From Yokenella regensburgei ATCC 49455 (lineage in GTDB: Bacteria > Pseudomonadota > Gammaproteobacteria > Enterobacterales > Enterobacteriaceae), in contig NZ_JMPS01000038.1 in assembly GCF_000735455.1 (NCBI RefSeq), positions 43,635 through 107,634 on the forward strand: 64,000 nt of DNA, given 5' to 3'. A program made the position numbers and the translations under genes. Under the pieces are notes generated by a model. It saw only the letters and a program-made list of their open reading frames with translations. It did no database searches and had not been told where the DNA came from. Below are positions 22,660 to 33,118 of the stretch, one piece after another; within the stretch, counting starts at the first letter, position 1, and every line of letters starts with the position of its first letter.

Positions 22660-23047
22660 GAACGACGCCCTTACGTTTAAGACGAATTGCACCAATTAAC
22701 ATTAATACCCATCCTGCGAGGAAACTGACGCCACCCACCGGGGTGACAAACGCCCACAGGCGAAGGTGAGACAACGCGAGACAGTAGAGACTACCGCTGA
22801 ACAGTATCGTACCGAGCGCCATAAACACGCTGCTCCAGTAGAACCAGATACTGATTCGACGCTGCATGGCCACTGCCAGACCGAAAATCGCCAGCGTATG
22901 AAACGCCTGATATTCGAGACCGGTCTGGATCCAGCCCATCTCTACCACGCCTAAAGACTTACTTAATACGTGTGCGCCGAACGCTCCCAGCGCCACAAAG
23001 ATAAAACCGCTGATGGCGGCAAAAATCAGCATAAAACGACTGGTCAT
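22652..23047 (-). CDS. ygdD: DUF423 inner-membrane protein YgdD
   Basis: A 131-residue protein with four predicted membrane segments, beginning [21 protein letters not shown] and ending with a short basic tail KRKG. The DUF423 family has no settled function. It lies 20 bp downstream of gcvA and overlaps rlmM by eight bases, the same three-gene order as in E. coli. Confidence 0.95.
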   Translation of the reverse strand: MTSRFMLIFAAISGFIFVALGAFGAHVLSKSLGVVEMGWIQTGLEYQAFHTLAIFGLAVAMQRRISIWFYWSSVFMALGTILFSGSLYCLALSHLRLWAFVTPVGGVSFLAGWVLMLIGAIRLKRKGVVHE

Positions 23048-23067
23048 AGCTTTACCTTATGGTCCAT

Positions 23068-23985
23068 TCATTGTTCGTAACGAAAGCGGAATTTCTCTTG
23101 TTCGCTTGCCGCTTTCGCCAGAATCCACTGCCGAAAAGCGGCTATTTTACCGAGTTCCGCCTGACTGTCATGGCAAACCAGATAAAACGCGTTTTTACTG
23201 ACCAGTACATCATTAAACGGGCAGACCAGACGGCCTGCTTCAATTTCGGACTGAGCCATTACGTTGTTGGCCAGTGCGACACCCTGTCCATGGATAGCAG
23301 CCTGCAGCACCATCGCGCTGTGGCTGAAAATTGGTCCCTGTTGCACATTAATATGATTAAGACCCAATTGGCGGGTATAAGTTTGCCAGTCACGACGAGA
23401 AGCATCGTGCAGCAGCGTATGTTGCGCCAGATCGGCAGGCACTTTCAACGCTTTCTCGCCGGTTAGTAGCAGCGGCGAACAGACGGGAAGCAGATACTCT
23501 GCGTACAATTTTTCGACACGCAGCCCCGGCCAGTTGCCGCGGCCATAAAAAATCGCCACGTCGACATCGTCGGCAAGTTTATCTTCCTGACGGTCGACGG
23601 CCTGGATCCTGACGTCGATTCCCGGATAAGCTGAGTTAAAGCTTGAGAGTCTTGGCACCAGCCATTGAATGGCAAAACTGGGCAACAAACTGACCGTCAA
23701 TGCCCCTTTCGCACTCCGGGCCTGCAGTTTGCGCGTCGCCTCGGTAAGCTGGGAAAAGATCTCTTTAATATCCAGAAAATAGCTCTGGCCTTCTTCGGTC
23801 AGCAGCAGCGAACGATTACGCCGACGAAACAGCTTCAGCCCCAGGAAATCCTCGAGGGACTTGATTTGATGACTTACTGCGGCCTGCGTCACAAAAAGCT
23901 CATCTGCCGCCCGAGTGAAGCTCAGATGGCGTGCTGCAGCATCAAAAACACGTAATGCATTCAGAGGTGGTAATCGCTTGGACAT
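23068..23985 (-). CDS. gcvA: LysR-type regulator GcvA of the glycine cleavage system
   Basis: GcvA activates gcvTHP when glycine is plentiful, represses it otherwise, and activates the small RNA gene gcvB. The 305-residue protein has an N-terminal winged helix-turn-helix (LNALRVFDAAARHLSFTRAA, then VTQAAVSHQIKSLE) and a C-terminal substrate-binding domain. It is divergent from gcvB with a 128-bp gap that contains ATTAG/CTAAT-type sequence, as GcvA sites do. The gene is followed closely by ygdD and rlmM. Confidence 0.97.
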   Translation of the reverse strand: MSKRLPPLNALRVFDAAARHLSFTRAADELFVTQAAVSHQIKSLEDFLGLKLFRRRNRSLLLTEEGQSYFLDIKEIFSQLTEATRKLQARSAKGALTVSLLPSFAIQWLVPRLSSFNSAYPGIDVRIQAVDRQEDKLADDVDVAIFYGRGNWPGLRVEKLYAEYLLPVCSPLLLTGEKALKVPADLAQHTLLHDASRRDWQTYTRQLGLNHINVQQGPIFSHSAMVLQAAIHGQGVALANNVMAQSEIEAGRLVCPFNDVLVSKNAFYLVCHDSQAELGKIAAFRQWILAKAASEQEKFRFRYEQ

Positions 23986-24078
23986 GGTTATCTGGCTTAG
24001 ATGTTAAGGCAATTTAACAAATAGGAAACAACATTTAACCTATTAGTTTTTTTTATCTGAGACATTATAATTTGTCCG

Positions 24079-24107
24079 TTGAGGAACTACCAGCAAATAC
24101 CTATAGT
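24079..24107 (+). promoter_or_regulatory. gcvB promoter
   Basis: TTGAGG (24079-24084) and TATAGT (24102-24107) are separated by 17 bp, and the first A of GcvB follows at 24114. GcvA is expected to act just upstream. Confidence 0.8.
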
Positions 24108-24113
24108 GGCGGC

Positions 24114-24320
24114 ACTTCCTGAGCCGGAACGAAGAGCTTTTATCGGAATGCGTGTTCTGATGGGCTTTTGGCTTACGGTTGTGATGTTGTGTTGTTGTGT
24201 TTGCAATTGGTCTGCGATTCAGACCATGGTAGCAAGGCTACCCTATTTTCACTTCCTGTACATTTACCCTGTCTGTCCATAGTGATTAATGTAGCACCGC
24301 AAACTGCGGTGCTTTTTTTT
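24114..24320 (+). ncRNA. gcvB: GcvB small RNA
   Basis: GcvB is an Hfq-dependent RNA that represses many amino-acid and peptide transport messages. The 207-nt gene starts ACTTCCTGAGCCGGAACGAA and carries the GU-rich R1 seed region (GTTGTGATGTTGTGTTGTTG, around 24178-24197). It ends with the GCACCGCA...TGCGGTGC hairpin and eight T. All three landmarks match E. coli GcvB. In E. coli ygdI follows; here csdA starts only 70 bp later. Confidence 0.97.
24295..24320 (+). terminator. gcvB intrinsic terminator
   Basis: AGCACCGCA and TGCGGTGCT form the stem, followed by a run of eight T. Confidence 0.92.
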
Positions 24321-24390
24321 GCCCGTGATTCCTCCCCTTGCCCTGACGCGTAAATTGCGCGACGATCTCAGCATCGTAATGAGGAATTCC

Positions 24391-25599
24391 ATGAACGCAT
24401 TCAATCCCGCGCAGTTTCGCGCCGAATTTCCCGCACTCAGCGATGCCGGTGTCTATCTCGACAGCGCCGCCACCGCCCTGAAGCCGCAGGCCGTCATCGA
24501 GGCGACCCGTGAGTTTTACAGCCTGAGCGCCGGGAACGTCCACCGTAGCCAGTTTGCCGAAGCGCAGCGCCTCACCGCGCGCTACGAGGCCGCCCGCGAA
24601 CGCGTTGCCCAGTGGCTGAACGCCGCCAGCGGTCAACAGGTTGTCTGGACCCGGGGCACCACTGAATCTATCAATATGGTCGCCCAATGCTACGCTCGTC
24701 CTCGCCTGCAGCCAGGTGATGAAATCATCGTCACCGAAGCCGAACACCACGCCAACCTGGTGCCGTGGCTGATGGTGGCAGAGCAAACCGGCGCGCGCGT
24801 GGTCAAACTGCCGCTCGGTCACGACCGCTTGCCGGATATCAATCAGTTCTCTGCCTGCATCACCCCGCGAAGCCGAATTCTGGCGATTGGACAGATGTCT
24901 AACGTCACCGGCGGTTGCCCAGACCTGGCGCGCGCCGTTGCGCTTGCCCATGATGCGGGCATGGTGGTGATGGTGGATGGCGCCCAGGGTGCGGTGCATT
25001 TCCCGCTCGACGTTCAGCAACTGGACATCGATTTCTATGCGTTTTCCGGACACAAGCTCTACGGCCCGACCGGCATCGGCGTGCTGTACGGGAAAGCAGA
25101 GCTGCTTGAAGCCATGACGCCGTGGCTCGGCGGCGGCAAAATGATTACCGAGGTGAGCTTCGACGGCTTTAAAACCCAGCCGGTACCGTACCGTCTGGAG
25201 GCGGGCACGCCGAACGTCGCCGGTGTGATCGGGCTAAGCGCCGCGCTGGAATGGCTGGCGGGAGTTGATCTCACCCAGGCCGAAAGCTGGAGCCGGGATC
25301 TGGCCACGCTTGCGGAAGCCGAACTGGCGAAGCGTCCGGGCTTCCGCTCATTCCGCTGTCAGGATTCCAGCCTGCTGGCCTTCGAGTTTGCCGGCGTGCA
25401 CCACAGCGATATGGTCACCCTGCTGGCGGAATATGGTATCGCCCTGCGCGCCGGGCAGCACTGCGCTCAGCCGCTGCTGGCAGCGCTTGGCGTCCAGGGA
25501 ACGCTCAGAGCGTCCTTCGCCCCCTATAATACTCAGGATGACGTCTACGCGCTGGTGAACGCCGTTGACCGCGCCCTTGCTTTACTGGTGGATGAATGA
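24391..25599 (+). CDS. csdA: Cysteine desulfurase CsdA
   Basis: CsdA is a PLP enzyme that takes sulfur from cysteine and passes it to CsdE and, through it, to TcdA-linked tRNA modification. The start [10 protein letters not shown] at 24391 is preceded by GAGGA and gives 402 residues; an upstream in-frame ATG would overlap the gcvB terminator. The PLP lysine is K222 in [10 protein letters not shown], and the persulfide cysteine is C358 in [10 protein letters not shown]. csdE follows with a four-base ATGA overlap, so the pair is coupled. Confidence 0.98.
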   Translation: MNAFNPAQFRAEFPALSDAGVYLDSAATALKPQAVIEATREFYSLSAGNVHRSQFAEAQRLTARYEAARERVAQWLNAASGQQVVWTRGTTESINMVAQCYARPRLQPGDEIIVTEAEHHANLVPWLMVAEQTGARVVKLPLGHDRLPDINQFSACITPRSRILAIGQMSNVTGGCPDLARAVALAHDAGMVVMVDGAQGAVHFPLDVQQLDIDFYAFSGHKLYGPTGIGVLYGKAELLEAMTPWLGGGKMITEVSFDGFKTQPVPYRLEAGTPNVAGVIGLSAALEWLAGVDLTQAESWSRDLATLAEAELAKRPGFRSFRCQDSSLLAFEFAGVHHSDMVTLLAEYGIALRAGQHCAQPLLAALGVQGTLRASFAPYNTQDDVYALVNAVDRALALLVDE

Positions 25600-26045
25600 C
25601 CAACCCAATTTTCGCCGGACACCCGTTCGGCACAACCGTAACCGCCGATACGTTACGGCAGATTTTTACCCCACTGAAGCAGTGGGAAGATAAATATCGT
25701 CAGCTGATACTGCTGGGTAAGCAATTGCCGACGCTTGCGGATACAGACAAAGCGCAGGCGCATGAAATTGCGGGCTGCGAGAACCGCGTCTGGCTGGGTT
25801 CAGTGGTGTCATCTGAGGGGAAAATGCACTTCTACGGTGACAGTGAAGGGCGAATCGTTCGTGGTCTGCTTGCCGTGCTGCTGACGGCGGTAGAAGGGAA
25901 AAGCGCCGGGGAGCTGCTGTCGCAGGATCCGCTGGCGCTGTTCGATGAGCTGGGATTACGTAGCCAGCTTAGCGCCTCGCGCAGCCAGGGGCTGGCCGCG
26001 CTTGCAGAGGCTGTGCTTGTGGCCGCGCGTCAGGCTGAAGCCTGA
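25596..26045 (+). CDS. csdE: Sulfur acceptor protein CsdE
   Basis: CsdE is a SufE-like protein of 149 residues that accepts sulfur from CsdA. The persulfide cysteine is C61 in [13 protein letters not shown], at the E. coli position. The start overlaps the csdA stop, and the stop overlaps the 3' end of convergent tcdA by 16 bases. The gene pair plus tcdA forms the known CsdA-CsdE-TcdA functional set. Confidence 0.97.
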   Translation: MTNPIFAGHPFGTTVTADTLRQIFTPLKQWEDKYRQLILLGKQLPTLADTDKAQAHEIAGCENRVWLGSVVSSEGKMHFYGDSEGRIVRGLLAVLLTAVEGKSAGELLSQDPLALFDELGLRSQLSASRSQGLAALAEAVLVAARQAEA

Positions 26046-26842
26046 CGTTCCGCCTTCGCCATCATTTTTTTCAGCGCATGGGATACCGCGACAAAGCCAA
26101 AAGTGGCGGTCACCATGGTTGCGGCACCAAACCCGGAGGCACAATCCATGCGCTTCGGGCCTTCCGCCGTGCTTTTCATCGCACATACGCTGCCGTCGGC
26201 CTGCGGGTAAACCAGCGCTTCGGTTGAAAACACGCAGTCCACGCCCAGTTTCCCTTTACTGTTTTTCACCACGCCGAACTCGCTTTTCAGCCGTTCGCGC
26301 AGCTTCGCCGCCAGCGGATCCTGGATGGTTTTCGCCAGATCGCTCACCTGGATCTGGGTAGGATCGATTTGCCCACCCGCACCGCCGGTGGTAACCAGCG
26401 GAACCTTATAACGGCGGCAGTAAGCAATCAGCGCCGCTTTTGGCCGCACGCTGTCGATGGCGTCAATCACGTAGCTGTAGCCCGCGCTCATATACTGGGC
26501 TACGTTCTCGGGTGTGACAAAATCATCAATCACCGTCACCCGGCACTCCGGGTTTATCAAACGAATACGCTCGGCCATCACCTCGGCCTTCGCCAGCCCA
26601 ACGTTGCCACCAAGCGCATGAACCTGCCGGTTGGTGTTGGTCACGCAGACGTCATCCATATCGATAAGCGTAATCGCGCCAATACCGGTTCGCGCCAGCG
26701 CTTCTGCCGCCCACGACCCGACGCCGCCAATACCGACGACACAGACATGCGCTGCCGAGAAGCAGTGCAGCGCTTTTTCACCGTACAAACGTGCCGTGCC
26801 GCCAAAACGCTGGCGCCAGGCATCGCTGATTACCACAGACAT
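26030..26842 (-). CDS. tcdA: tRNA threonylcarbamoyladenosine dehydratase TcdA
   Basis: TcdA uses ATP to cyclise the t6A base at position 37 of ANN-reading tRNAs to ct6A. The 270-residue protein is an E1-like MoeB/ThiF fold: the ATP loop is [19 protein letters not shown] (~36-54), followed by [13 protein letters not shown]. It converges on csdE with a 16-base overlap and lies ten bases from mltA on the same strand. CsdA and CsdE assist its activity in E. coli. Confidence 0.97.
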   Translation of the reverse strand: MSVVISDAWRQRFGGTARLYGEKALHCFSAAHVCVVGIGGVGSWAAEALARTGIGAITLIDMDDVCVTNTNRQVHALGGNVGLAKAEVMAERIRLINPECRVTVIDDFVTPENVAQYMSAGYSYVIDAIDSVRPKAALIAYCRRYKVPLVTTGGAGGQIDPTQIQVSDLAKTIQDPLAAKLRERLKSEFGVVKNSKGKLGVDCVFSTEALVYPQADGSVCAMKSTAEGPKRMDCASGFGAATMVTATFGFVAVSHALKKMMAKAERQASA

Positions 26843-26852
26843 AGGACCTCAA

Positions 26853-27950
26853 TTACCCGCTAAAGACGTTGCCTGCTCCCGGCGCGCTTTTCAGCACCCA
26901 GACGCGGCCATAGTGATTGTACCATCCTGCGCGGTGTCCGGCATCCGGACCAATACCCTGGTAAATGTCGAAATGCTGGCCCTTAATCGCACCACCAACG
27001 TCCAGCGCCACCATCAGACGCAGTTCATATTGACCGTTGAATTTACCGTTGTTGTCGAGTAGCGGCACTTCTGCCAGCAGCGTGGTGCCTGCCGGGATAA
27101 TATTGCGGTCAGAGGCAACCGAGGCGCGGCCAATCAGCGGTACCGCACTTGCCCCTTTCACCGGTGCAAACGACTGTGGTTTAAAGAAGACGAATGACGG
27201 GTTCTGCTCCAGCAGCTCACGCACTTCCGCTTCGCTGTGCGTTTCGCCCCAGTGGCGGATAGCCTGCATCGACATATCTTCTTTCTTCACTTCGCCGCGA
27301 TCGATGAGCACACGGCCAATGCTGCGGTACTCCCAGCCGTTTTTACCGGCGTAGCTGAAGAAGTTAAGCGGAGAGCCGTCACCGAAGTCGATATAGCCGC
27401 TGCCCTGCACGTCCATAATGAAGTTGTCCATCAGCGAGTTGCTGTAGGCCAGCACGTAGCTGTCGCTGAGCGCACCGGCATAGATGTCGGCGCGGGATGG
27501 CAGGCGGCCACGTTTAGGTGGCATGCGGTAAATAGGATACTGGAACGCGCCCTGGCGAGTATGGCGGGCCTGCACTACCGGCGTGTAGTAGCCGGTAAAC
27601 TGCACGTTGCCGTAGTTGTCAGCGCCCTGCATCTGCCAGGCATCAATACCAAACTGGCGCATGTTGCGGGTGTCACCACCGGCACGCAGCCACTGCTGGA
27701 CGGCGTTAAACACGTCGCTTTGGCTGTTATAAAGGCGCGGTGAGGAATTACGTACCTGATACACCTGCTCGGAGAAGTCACCGGCGTTGATCGGTGCACC
27801 GACCGCATCAGGCTGGTTAACCAGTGAGAACGGCTGGGTGAACTTTCCGTCACTATACTGCTGACCGCGATCGGTCGGTTTTGAAGAACAGGCCGCCAGC
27901 ATTGCCAGCAGTGAGCCTGTTACCAGATATTTTGCCCAACGTCCTTTCAT
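26853..27950 (-). CDS. mltA: Membrane-bound lytic murein transglycosylase A
   Basis: MltA cleaves peptidoglycan glycan strands, leaving 1,6-anhydromuramyl ends, at the outer membrane. The start MKGRWAKYLV (CAT at 27948-27950) gives 365 residues with a lipoprotein signal ending in the lipobox LAAC (lipidated Cys 21). A longer frame upstream lacks a signal and is rejected. The catalytic Asp lies in MVALDVGGAIKGQHFDIYQG in the 3D/double-psi barrel region. The minus-strand order mltA-tcdA follows E. coli. Confidence 0.97.
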   Translation of the reverse strand: MKGRWAKYLVTGSLLAMLAACSSKPTDRGQQYSDGKFTQPFSLVNQPDAVGAPINAGDFSEQVYQVRNSSPRLYNSQSDVFNAVQQWLRAGGDTRNMRQFGIDAWQMQGADNYGNVQFTGYYTPVVQARHTRQGAFQYPIYRMPPKRGRLPSRADIYAGALSDSYVLAYSNSLMDNFIMDVQGSGYIDFGDGSPLNFFSYAGKNGWEYRSIGRVLIDRGEVKKEDMSMQAIRHWGETHSEAEVRELLEQNPSFVFFKPQSFAPVKGASAVPLIGRASVASDRNIIPAGTTLLAEVPLLDNNGKFNGQYELRLMVALDVGGAIKGQHFDIYQGIGPDAGHRAGWYNHYGRVWVLKSAPGAGNVFSG

Positions 27951-28116
27951 GGTCTCTCTTCTATATACGTTTACTGAATGCGTGATGAAGATAACAAACC
28001 CCCCAGGGTAATGAAACGAGCGCGCGCGGCTAAAACGAAATTTCGCACACAAAACAAACGATTCGTCCCATTTTTACGCGATTAACAGCAATATCAGGAA
28101 AATCGTCAAAAAAAGG

Positions 28117-28144
28117 TTGCATCGAAAAGCGAGCAGAGTATAGT
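28117..28144 (+). promoter_or_regulatory. Promoter of the initiator tRNA genes
   Basis: TTGCAT (28117-28122) and TATAGT (28139-28144) are separated by 16 bp, followed by a GC-rich discriminator (GCGC) as in stringently controlled stable-RNA promoters. The first tRNA starts 14 bases after the -10. Confidence 0.75.
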
Positions 28145-28157
28145 GCGCATCCACGGA

Positions 28158-28235
<78 letters not shown>

Positions 28236-28282
28236 ATTAAAATGTGAAAAGATTTACTCGACGGAAGAGTAAATAAGACGGA

Positions 28283-28359
<77 letters not shown>

Positions 28360-28378
28360 CATTTTAAAGCACACAATA

Positions 28379-28401
28379 GACACCCTGACGGGTGTTTTTT
28401 T
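28379..28401 (+). terminator. Terminator of the tRNA-fMet operon
   Basis: ACACCC and GGGTGT form a short GC-rich stem around TGAC, followed by seven T. Confidence 0.88.
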
Positions 28402-28445
28402 GTTTCTGGCGTCCGTAAAAAAAGGCGCTTTTCAGCGCCTGCTAC

Positions 28446-29699
28446 TTATCCCCGTCGTGCCAGCGTCGCCCCATCGGCGAAGTAGGCTTTAATTCCTGCC
28501 AGAATAGACTCTGCCACTTCCTGCTGGAATTTCGCGGTCTTGAGCTTACGCTCTTCTTCAACGTTACTGATAAACGCGGTTTCTACCAGAATAGAAGGGA
28601 TATCCGGCGCTTTCAGCACCGCGAACCCCGCCTGTTCGACTTTGTTCTTGTGCAGGTCATTCACCTGCCCTAGCTTCTGCAGTACCGCTTTCCCGAACTT
28701 CAGACTGTCGTTAATGGTCAGCGACTGCACCATATCGAACATGGTGTGGTCGAGATAGCGATCCCCACTTTTACTTACCCCACCGATAAGGTCAGAGGCG
28801 TTCTGTGTTTCAGCGAGAAATTTCGCGGCGGTACTGGTTGCACCTTTCGTCGACAGTGCAAACACCGAAGAGCCGCTCGGTTGTCGGCTGGTAAAGGCAT
28901 CCGCATGGATGGACACAAACAGATCGGCGCGCTGCTTCTGCGCCTTGGCAACACGCACCTTCAGCGGGATGAAGACATCCTCGTTGCGGGTCATAAAGAC
29001 CTTCATGTTGCCTTCTTTTTCAATCAGCGCACGCAGGCGACGGGCAATCTGCAGCACCACGTCTTTCTCGCGGGTGCGGTATTTGCCAACGGCGCCGGAG
29101 TCTTCACCGCCGTGTCCCGGATCGAGCATGATGACTATCGGACGATCGCGACCCGCTTTACCCGGCTGCGGGCCGCTTTGCGCAGGCGGCACCTGGCTCT
29201 CAAGGGATCCTTTATTGTAATCCTCGAGCAGTGCCAGCAGCGGATCCTGAATCTCCTGAGCGTTGGAAGGATAGAGATCCATCACCAGACGCTCTTTGAA
29301 ACCCGCCACCGGTGCCAGAGCAAACAGCTGCGGTTTCACGTTTTGCTTCAGTTCAAAGACCATGCGCACGGTTTTCGGATCGAACTGCCCTACTCGCGCA
29401 GATTTAATATACGGGTCGTCGGCGCGGATCTGCGCTCCCATGCCTTTCAGCACCGAATTCAGATTCACACCTTCTATATCAACCACCACACGCTCCGGAT
29501 TACTGAGCGCAAACTGGTTATATTTCAGCACCTGTGAGGATTCCACCGTCACACGCGTGTAGGTCGACGATGGCCAGACGCGTACCGCCACCACCTGACT
29601 CGCGGCAGCAAGACCCACCCGACTTACGCTTAACAACCACATAGCGCCCGCCCCTTGTAATAAACGGCGGCGGCTTAATGCTGACTGACTTCCCGACAT
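28446..29699 (-). CDS. amiC: N-acetylmuramoyl-L-alanine amidase AmiC
   Basis: AmiC cleaves the septal peptidoglycan peptide from muramic acid during daughter-cell separation and is activated by NlpD. The start [16 protein letters not shown] (CAT at 29697-29699) gives 417 residues, the E. coli length, with a twin-arginine signal (SRRRLL). A longer upstream frame is rejected. Domains in order are the Tat signal, an AMIN septal-targeting domain (~40-140), a linker, and a zinc amidase domain with [22 protein letters not shown] and the ending VETAFISN. It is divergent from argA. Confidence 0.98.
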   Translation of the reverse strand: MSGSQSALSRRRLLQGAGAMWLLSVSRVGLAAASQVVAVRVWPSSTYTRVTVESSQVLKYNQFALSNPERVVVDIEGVNLNSVLKGMGAQIRADDPYIKSARVGQFDPKTVRMVFELKQNVKPQLFALAPVAGFKERLVMDLYPSNAQEIQDPLLALLEDYNKGSLESQVPPAQSGPQPGKAGRDRPIVIMLDPGHGGEDSGAVGKYRTREKDVVLQIARRLRALIEKEGNMKVFMTRNEDVFIPLKVRVAKAQKQRADLFVSIHADAFTSRQPSGSSVFALSTKGATSTAAKFLAETQNASDLIGGVSKSGDRYLDHTMFDMVQSLTINDSLKFGKAVLQKLGQVNDLHKNKVEQAGFAVLKAPDIPSILVETAFISNVEEERKLKTAKFQQEVAESILAGIKAYFADGATLARRG

Positions 29700-29927
29700 G
29701 CTTCTCCCGAGCAAAGTAGCGAATTTAAAACGATAAATATCCAGTTTGACCGAAAACTTTAACCAAACACGCATAAGCTGTCATCCAGAAAAGGGTAAAC
29801 ATTCTTATGTCGTTTGCCATATCGCTATGAAATATCTTCGCCAGAGGCAAAACTTTGGCTTGCGCCAAACGCAAAAACAGAATAAAAATACATTAATTTC
29901 GAATATTCATGCACAGAGGGTTTTGCC

Positions 29928-31259
29928 GTGGTGAAGGAGCGTGGAACCGAACTGGTTGAAGGATTTCGCCATTCCGTCCCCTATATCAATGCACATAGGG
30001 GTAAAACATTTGTCATTATGCTGGGAGGAGAAGCCATTGAGCATGAAAATTTCTCCAGTATTGTGAATGACATAGGTCTTCTTCACAGCCTGGGTATCCG
30101 CCTGGTGGTGGTCTATGGCGCACGCCCGCAGATAGACGCTAACCTGCTTATCCATCATCATGAACCGGTGTATCACAAGCATACCCGGGTGACGGATGCT
30201 AAAACGCTGGAACTGGTTAAACAAGCAGCCGGTACGTTACAGCTGGATATCACTGCTCGCCTGTCGATGAGCCTGAACAATACGCCGCTGCAGGGCGCGC
30301 ATATCAACGTGGTCAGCGGTAATTTTCTCATTGCTCAACCGCTTGGGGTGGATGACGGTGTGGACTACTGCCACAGCGGGCGCATTCGCCGTATTGATGA
30401 GGAGGCGGTAAACCGCCAGCTCGACAGCGGCGCAATTGTGCTGATGGGGCCTGTTGCGGTATCGGTAACCGGCGAAAGCTTTAACCTGACTTCAGAAGAG
30501 ATTGCCACCCAAATGGCCATCAAGCTGAAGGCGGAGAAGATGATTGGCTTTTGCTCGTCGCAAGGGGTATTCAACGACGAAGGTGAGATTATCTCTGAGC
30601 TGTTCCCTAATGAGGCTCAGGCGCGGGTCGAAGCGCTGGAAGCCGCAGGAGATTACCACTCCGGCACCGTGCGTTTTCTGCGCGGAGCGTTAAAAGCCTG
30701 CCGCAGCGGTGTGCGTCGCAGCCATCTCATCAGTTATCAGGAGAACGGCGCCCTGCTGCAGGAACTGTTCTCCCGCGACGGGATTGGCACGCAGATAGTC
30801 ATGGAAAGCGCCGAGCAGATCCGCCGGGCGACCATCAACGATATCGGCGGCATTCTGGAGCTTATTCGTCCGCTGGAGCAGCAGGGGATCCTGGTGCGCC
30901 GTTCACGTGAACAGCTGGAGATGGAGATCGACAAATTCACCATTATTCAGCGTGATAACACGACCATTGCCTGCGCCGCGCTGTATCCGTTCCCGGATGA
31001 AAAAATTGGCGAGATGGCCTGCGTGGCGGTGCATCCGGATTACCGGAGTTCCTCACGCGGAGAAGAGCTGCTGCACCGCATCGCCACTCAGGCAAAGCAG
31101 ATGGGGCTCAGCAAACTGTTTGTCCTGACGACGCGCAGCATTCACTGGTTCCAGGAGCGCGGTTTTGCCCCGGTGGATATTGATTCCCTGCCGGAAAGCA
31201 AAAAAGAGATGTACAACTACCAGCGGCGCTCGAAGGTGCTGATGGCAGATCTCGGCTAA
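29928..31259 (+). CDS. argA: N-acetylglutamate synthase ArgA
   Basis: ArgA acetylates glutamate with acetyl-CoA, the first and arginine-inhibited step of arginine synthesis. The 443-residue protein matches E. coli in length, starting at GTG with a second GTG codon (MVKERGTE). The N-terminal amino-acid-kinase-like domain includes [14 protein letters not shown] and binds arginine; the C-terminal GNAT domain includes [21 protein letters not shown]. Upstream, TCGAATATTCATG around 29899-29911 is a weak ARG-box half match. The end converges on recD with a shared hairpin. Confidence 0.98.
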   Translation: MVKERGTELVEGFRHSVPYINAHRGKTFVIMLGGEAIEHENFSSIVNDIGLLHSLGIRLVVVYGARPQIDANLLIHHHEPVYHKHTRVTDAKTLELVKQAAGTLQLDITARLSMSLNNTPLQGAHINVVSGNFLIAQPLGVDDGVDYCHSGRIRRIDEEAVNRQLDSGAIVLMGPVAVSVTGESFNLTSEEIATQMAIKLKAEKMIGFCSSQGVFNDEGEIISELFPNEAQARVEALEAAGDYHSGTVRFLRGALKACRSGVRRSHLISYQENGALLQELFSRDGIGTQIVMESAEQIRRATINDIGGILELIRPLEQQGILVRRSREQLEMEIDKFTIIQRDNTTIACAALYPFPDEKIGEMACVAVHPDYRSSSRGEELLHRIATQAKQMGLSKLFVLTTRSIHWFQERGFAPVDIDSLPESKKEMYNYQRRSKVLMADLG

Positions 31260-31265
31260 ATCACC

Positions 31266-31288
31266 GCCGGGTAGGCTCTCTACCCGGC
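31266..31288. terminator. Hairpin at the argA-recD convergence
   Basis: GCCGGGTAG and CTACCCGGC form a perfect 9-bp stem with a 5-base loop and overlap the recD stop codon. T runs are lacking on both strands, so this may be a stability element rather than an efficient terminator. Confidence 0.55.
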
Positions 31289-33118
31289 AAAAATCTCCGC
31301 CAGCCCGCTGCGACGCTCGGTTCGTGCCGCGATAGCCTGGGTCAGCAAACTCTCATCGGCATATAGCGATAAACGTTTTTTCGCACGGGTAATGGCGGTA
31401 TACACCAGCTCTCGCGTCAGCAGAGGCCCGGGTTGAACCGGCAAAATAAGCGCGGCGTGGTCAAACTCAGATCCCTGTGATTTATGCACCGTCATCGCCC
31501 AGGCGGTGTCATGCTCCGGCAAGCGGCTTGGCTGGAACGACTTAATACTGCCGTCAGGCATCGGGAACCAGACGCGAAGCCCCTCTTCGCCGCGCGCCAG
31601 CGCAATACCAATATCGCCGTTGAACAGCCCCAGGGCGCTGTCATTGCGTGAAATCATCACCGGCCGCCCCTCATACCAACGGGTATGCTTTGGCAGGGTG
31701 ATAATCCGCTGGCTTGCCAGCCGGCGCTCCAGTTGCTCATTAAGCCCACTAACGCCGTATGGCCCCTCGCGCAGCGCGCACAGCACCTGATATTCTCCAA
31801 ACGCCGCGAGCACGTCTCCCGGCTCCGCCTGCTGGAGCAGACACTCCAGATAGTGGGCGTAGCCGTGGCGGGCCGCCGTCAGCATCTCATCGTATTCTTC
31901 CGCCGTACGCAGCGGTTGCAGACTGATGTCCGCATAGCCCTCCTGCAGCACCTGACGAACCGCTCGCTTATCGCCTGCGTTAACCGCACGAGCCAGATGA
32001 CCGATGCCGGAATGGCTGTCAAAGCGGTAGCTCTTTTGCAGCAGGCACAGGCTGTCACGCAGGCTGCTGGCAGTGCTGCTTTCTCCGGCGGGTACGTTCA
32101 TCCCGCTGAGGCGGTTCAGCTCAGCCGCACGTGCCGCAGAGTACCCTTTACTTACCCAGGCGCAGATATCGCCCAGCACCGCCCCGGCTTCCACCGAGGC
32201 CAGCTGATCGCGATCGCCGAGGAAAATCACTCGCCCGTGAGCCGGTAAGGCATCAATCAGCCGTGACATCATCGGCAGGTCAATCATCGAGGCTTCATCC
32301 ACTACCAGCACATCCAGGTGCAGCGGATTTCCGGCGTGATAGCGCAGCCGCTGACTCCCCGGCTGCGCCCCGAGTAAACGGTGCAGCGTGCTGGCTTCGG
32401 CAGGTAGCTGCGCTTTTTGACTTTCGTCGAGCGGCAGCTTGCGCAGCGCAGCGCCAAGCGACTCGGTCAGACGAGCCGCAGCCTTACCGGTCGGTGCCGC
32501 CAGCCGGATCCTGCAACGTTGCCCTCTGGCCAGATGAATAAGCGCCGCCAGCAGTTTTGCCACGGTGGTGGTTTTGCCAGTACCGGGCCCGCCGGAGATA
32601 ACCGAAATACGCCGGGTCAGCGCCACCGCCGCCGCGACCTTTTGCCAGTCAATGCCTTCTACCGGCGGGAATAGTCCGTCCAGCGTCTGTTTCACCAGAG
32701 CTTCATCAACGACAATAGGTTGATTACCGTCATTAAAGAAGCGCGCCACGGTCTGCTCGTTACGCCACATACGGTTCAGATACAGACGTTCTCCGCTCAG
32801 TACCAGCGGCGTGGGGCGTTCGCCACGGCTTACCGCCTCGCTTGCCAGCAGTCGCTGACCCCAGTCTTCTGCTGTATCAACATAGTCATACAGCCGGGTC
32901 CACAGCTCGCGGGCTTTGCCGCTGAGTGCGTTATCAACGCCAAGTCTTGAGAGTGGCAGGCAGACGTGTCCCTCACCGGCATCGTGGCTGAGCTGGGCCG
33001 CCGCCAGGACCAGCGCCGGTTCTTCTTCGGGAGACGCCAGCATCATGGCGAACTGGACGTCCAGCGGGCGCAGAAGCTTCTGCTCTGCCGCTTCCAGCAA
33101 CAATGCTCTCATCGTCAT
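31280..33118 (-). CDS. recD: Exodeoxyribonuclease V alpha subunit RecD
   Basis: RecD is the fast 5'-3' helicase motor of RecBCD. The 612-residue protein carries the Walker A motif [20 protein letters not shown], a DEAS-type Walker B ([10 protein letters not shown]), a [17 protein letters not shown] motif, and the C-terminal helicase motif [15 protein letters not shown]. The ATG follows directly on the recB stop (TAAATG), so the genes are coupled; an ATG two codons later ([10 protein letters not shown]) is an alternative start. Its length is slightly above the 608 residues of E. coli. Confidence 0.98.
   Translation of the reverse strand: MTMRALLLEAAEQKLLRPLDVQFAMMLASPEEEPALVLAAAQLSHDAGEGHVCLPLSRLGVDNALSGKARELWTRLYDYVDTAEDWGQRLLASEAVSRGERPTPLVLSGERLYLNRMWRNEQTVARFFNDGNQPIVVDEALVKQTLDGLFPPVEGIDWQKVAAAVALTRRISVISGGPGTGKTTTVAKLLAALIHLARGQRCRIRLAAPTGKAAARLTESLGAALRKLPLDESQKAQLPAEASTLHRLLGAQPGSQRLRYHAGNPLHLDVLVVDEASMIDLPMMSRLIDALPAHGRVIFLGDRDQLASVEAGAVLGDICAWVSKGYSAARAAELNRLSGMNVPAGESSTASSLRDSLCLLQKSYRFDSHSGIGHLARAVNAGDKRAVRQVLQEGYADISLQPLRTAEEYDEMLTAARHGYAHYLECLLQQAEPGDVLAAFGEYQVLCALREGPYGVSGLNEQLERRLASQRIITLPKHTRWYEGRPVMISRNDSALGLFNGDIGIALARGEEGLRVWFPMPDGSIKSFQPSRLPEHDTAWAMTVHKSQGSEFDHAALILPVQPGPLLTRELVYTAITRAKKRLSLYADESLLTQAIAARTERRSGLAEIFAG

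Noticed and set aside
24079..24282. 67-codon frame in gcvB
   Set aside because: It begins at the gcvB promoter and is explained by the GcvB RNA.
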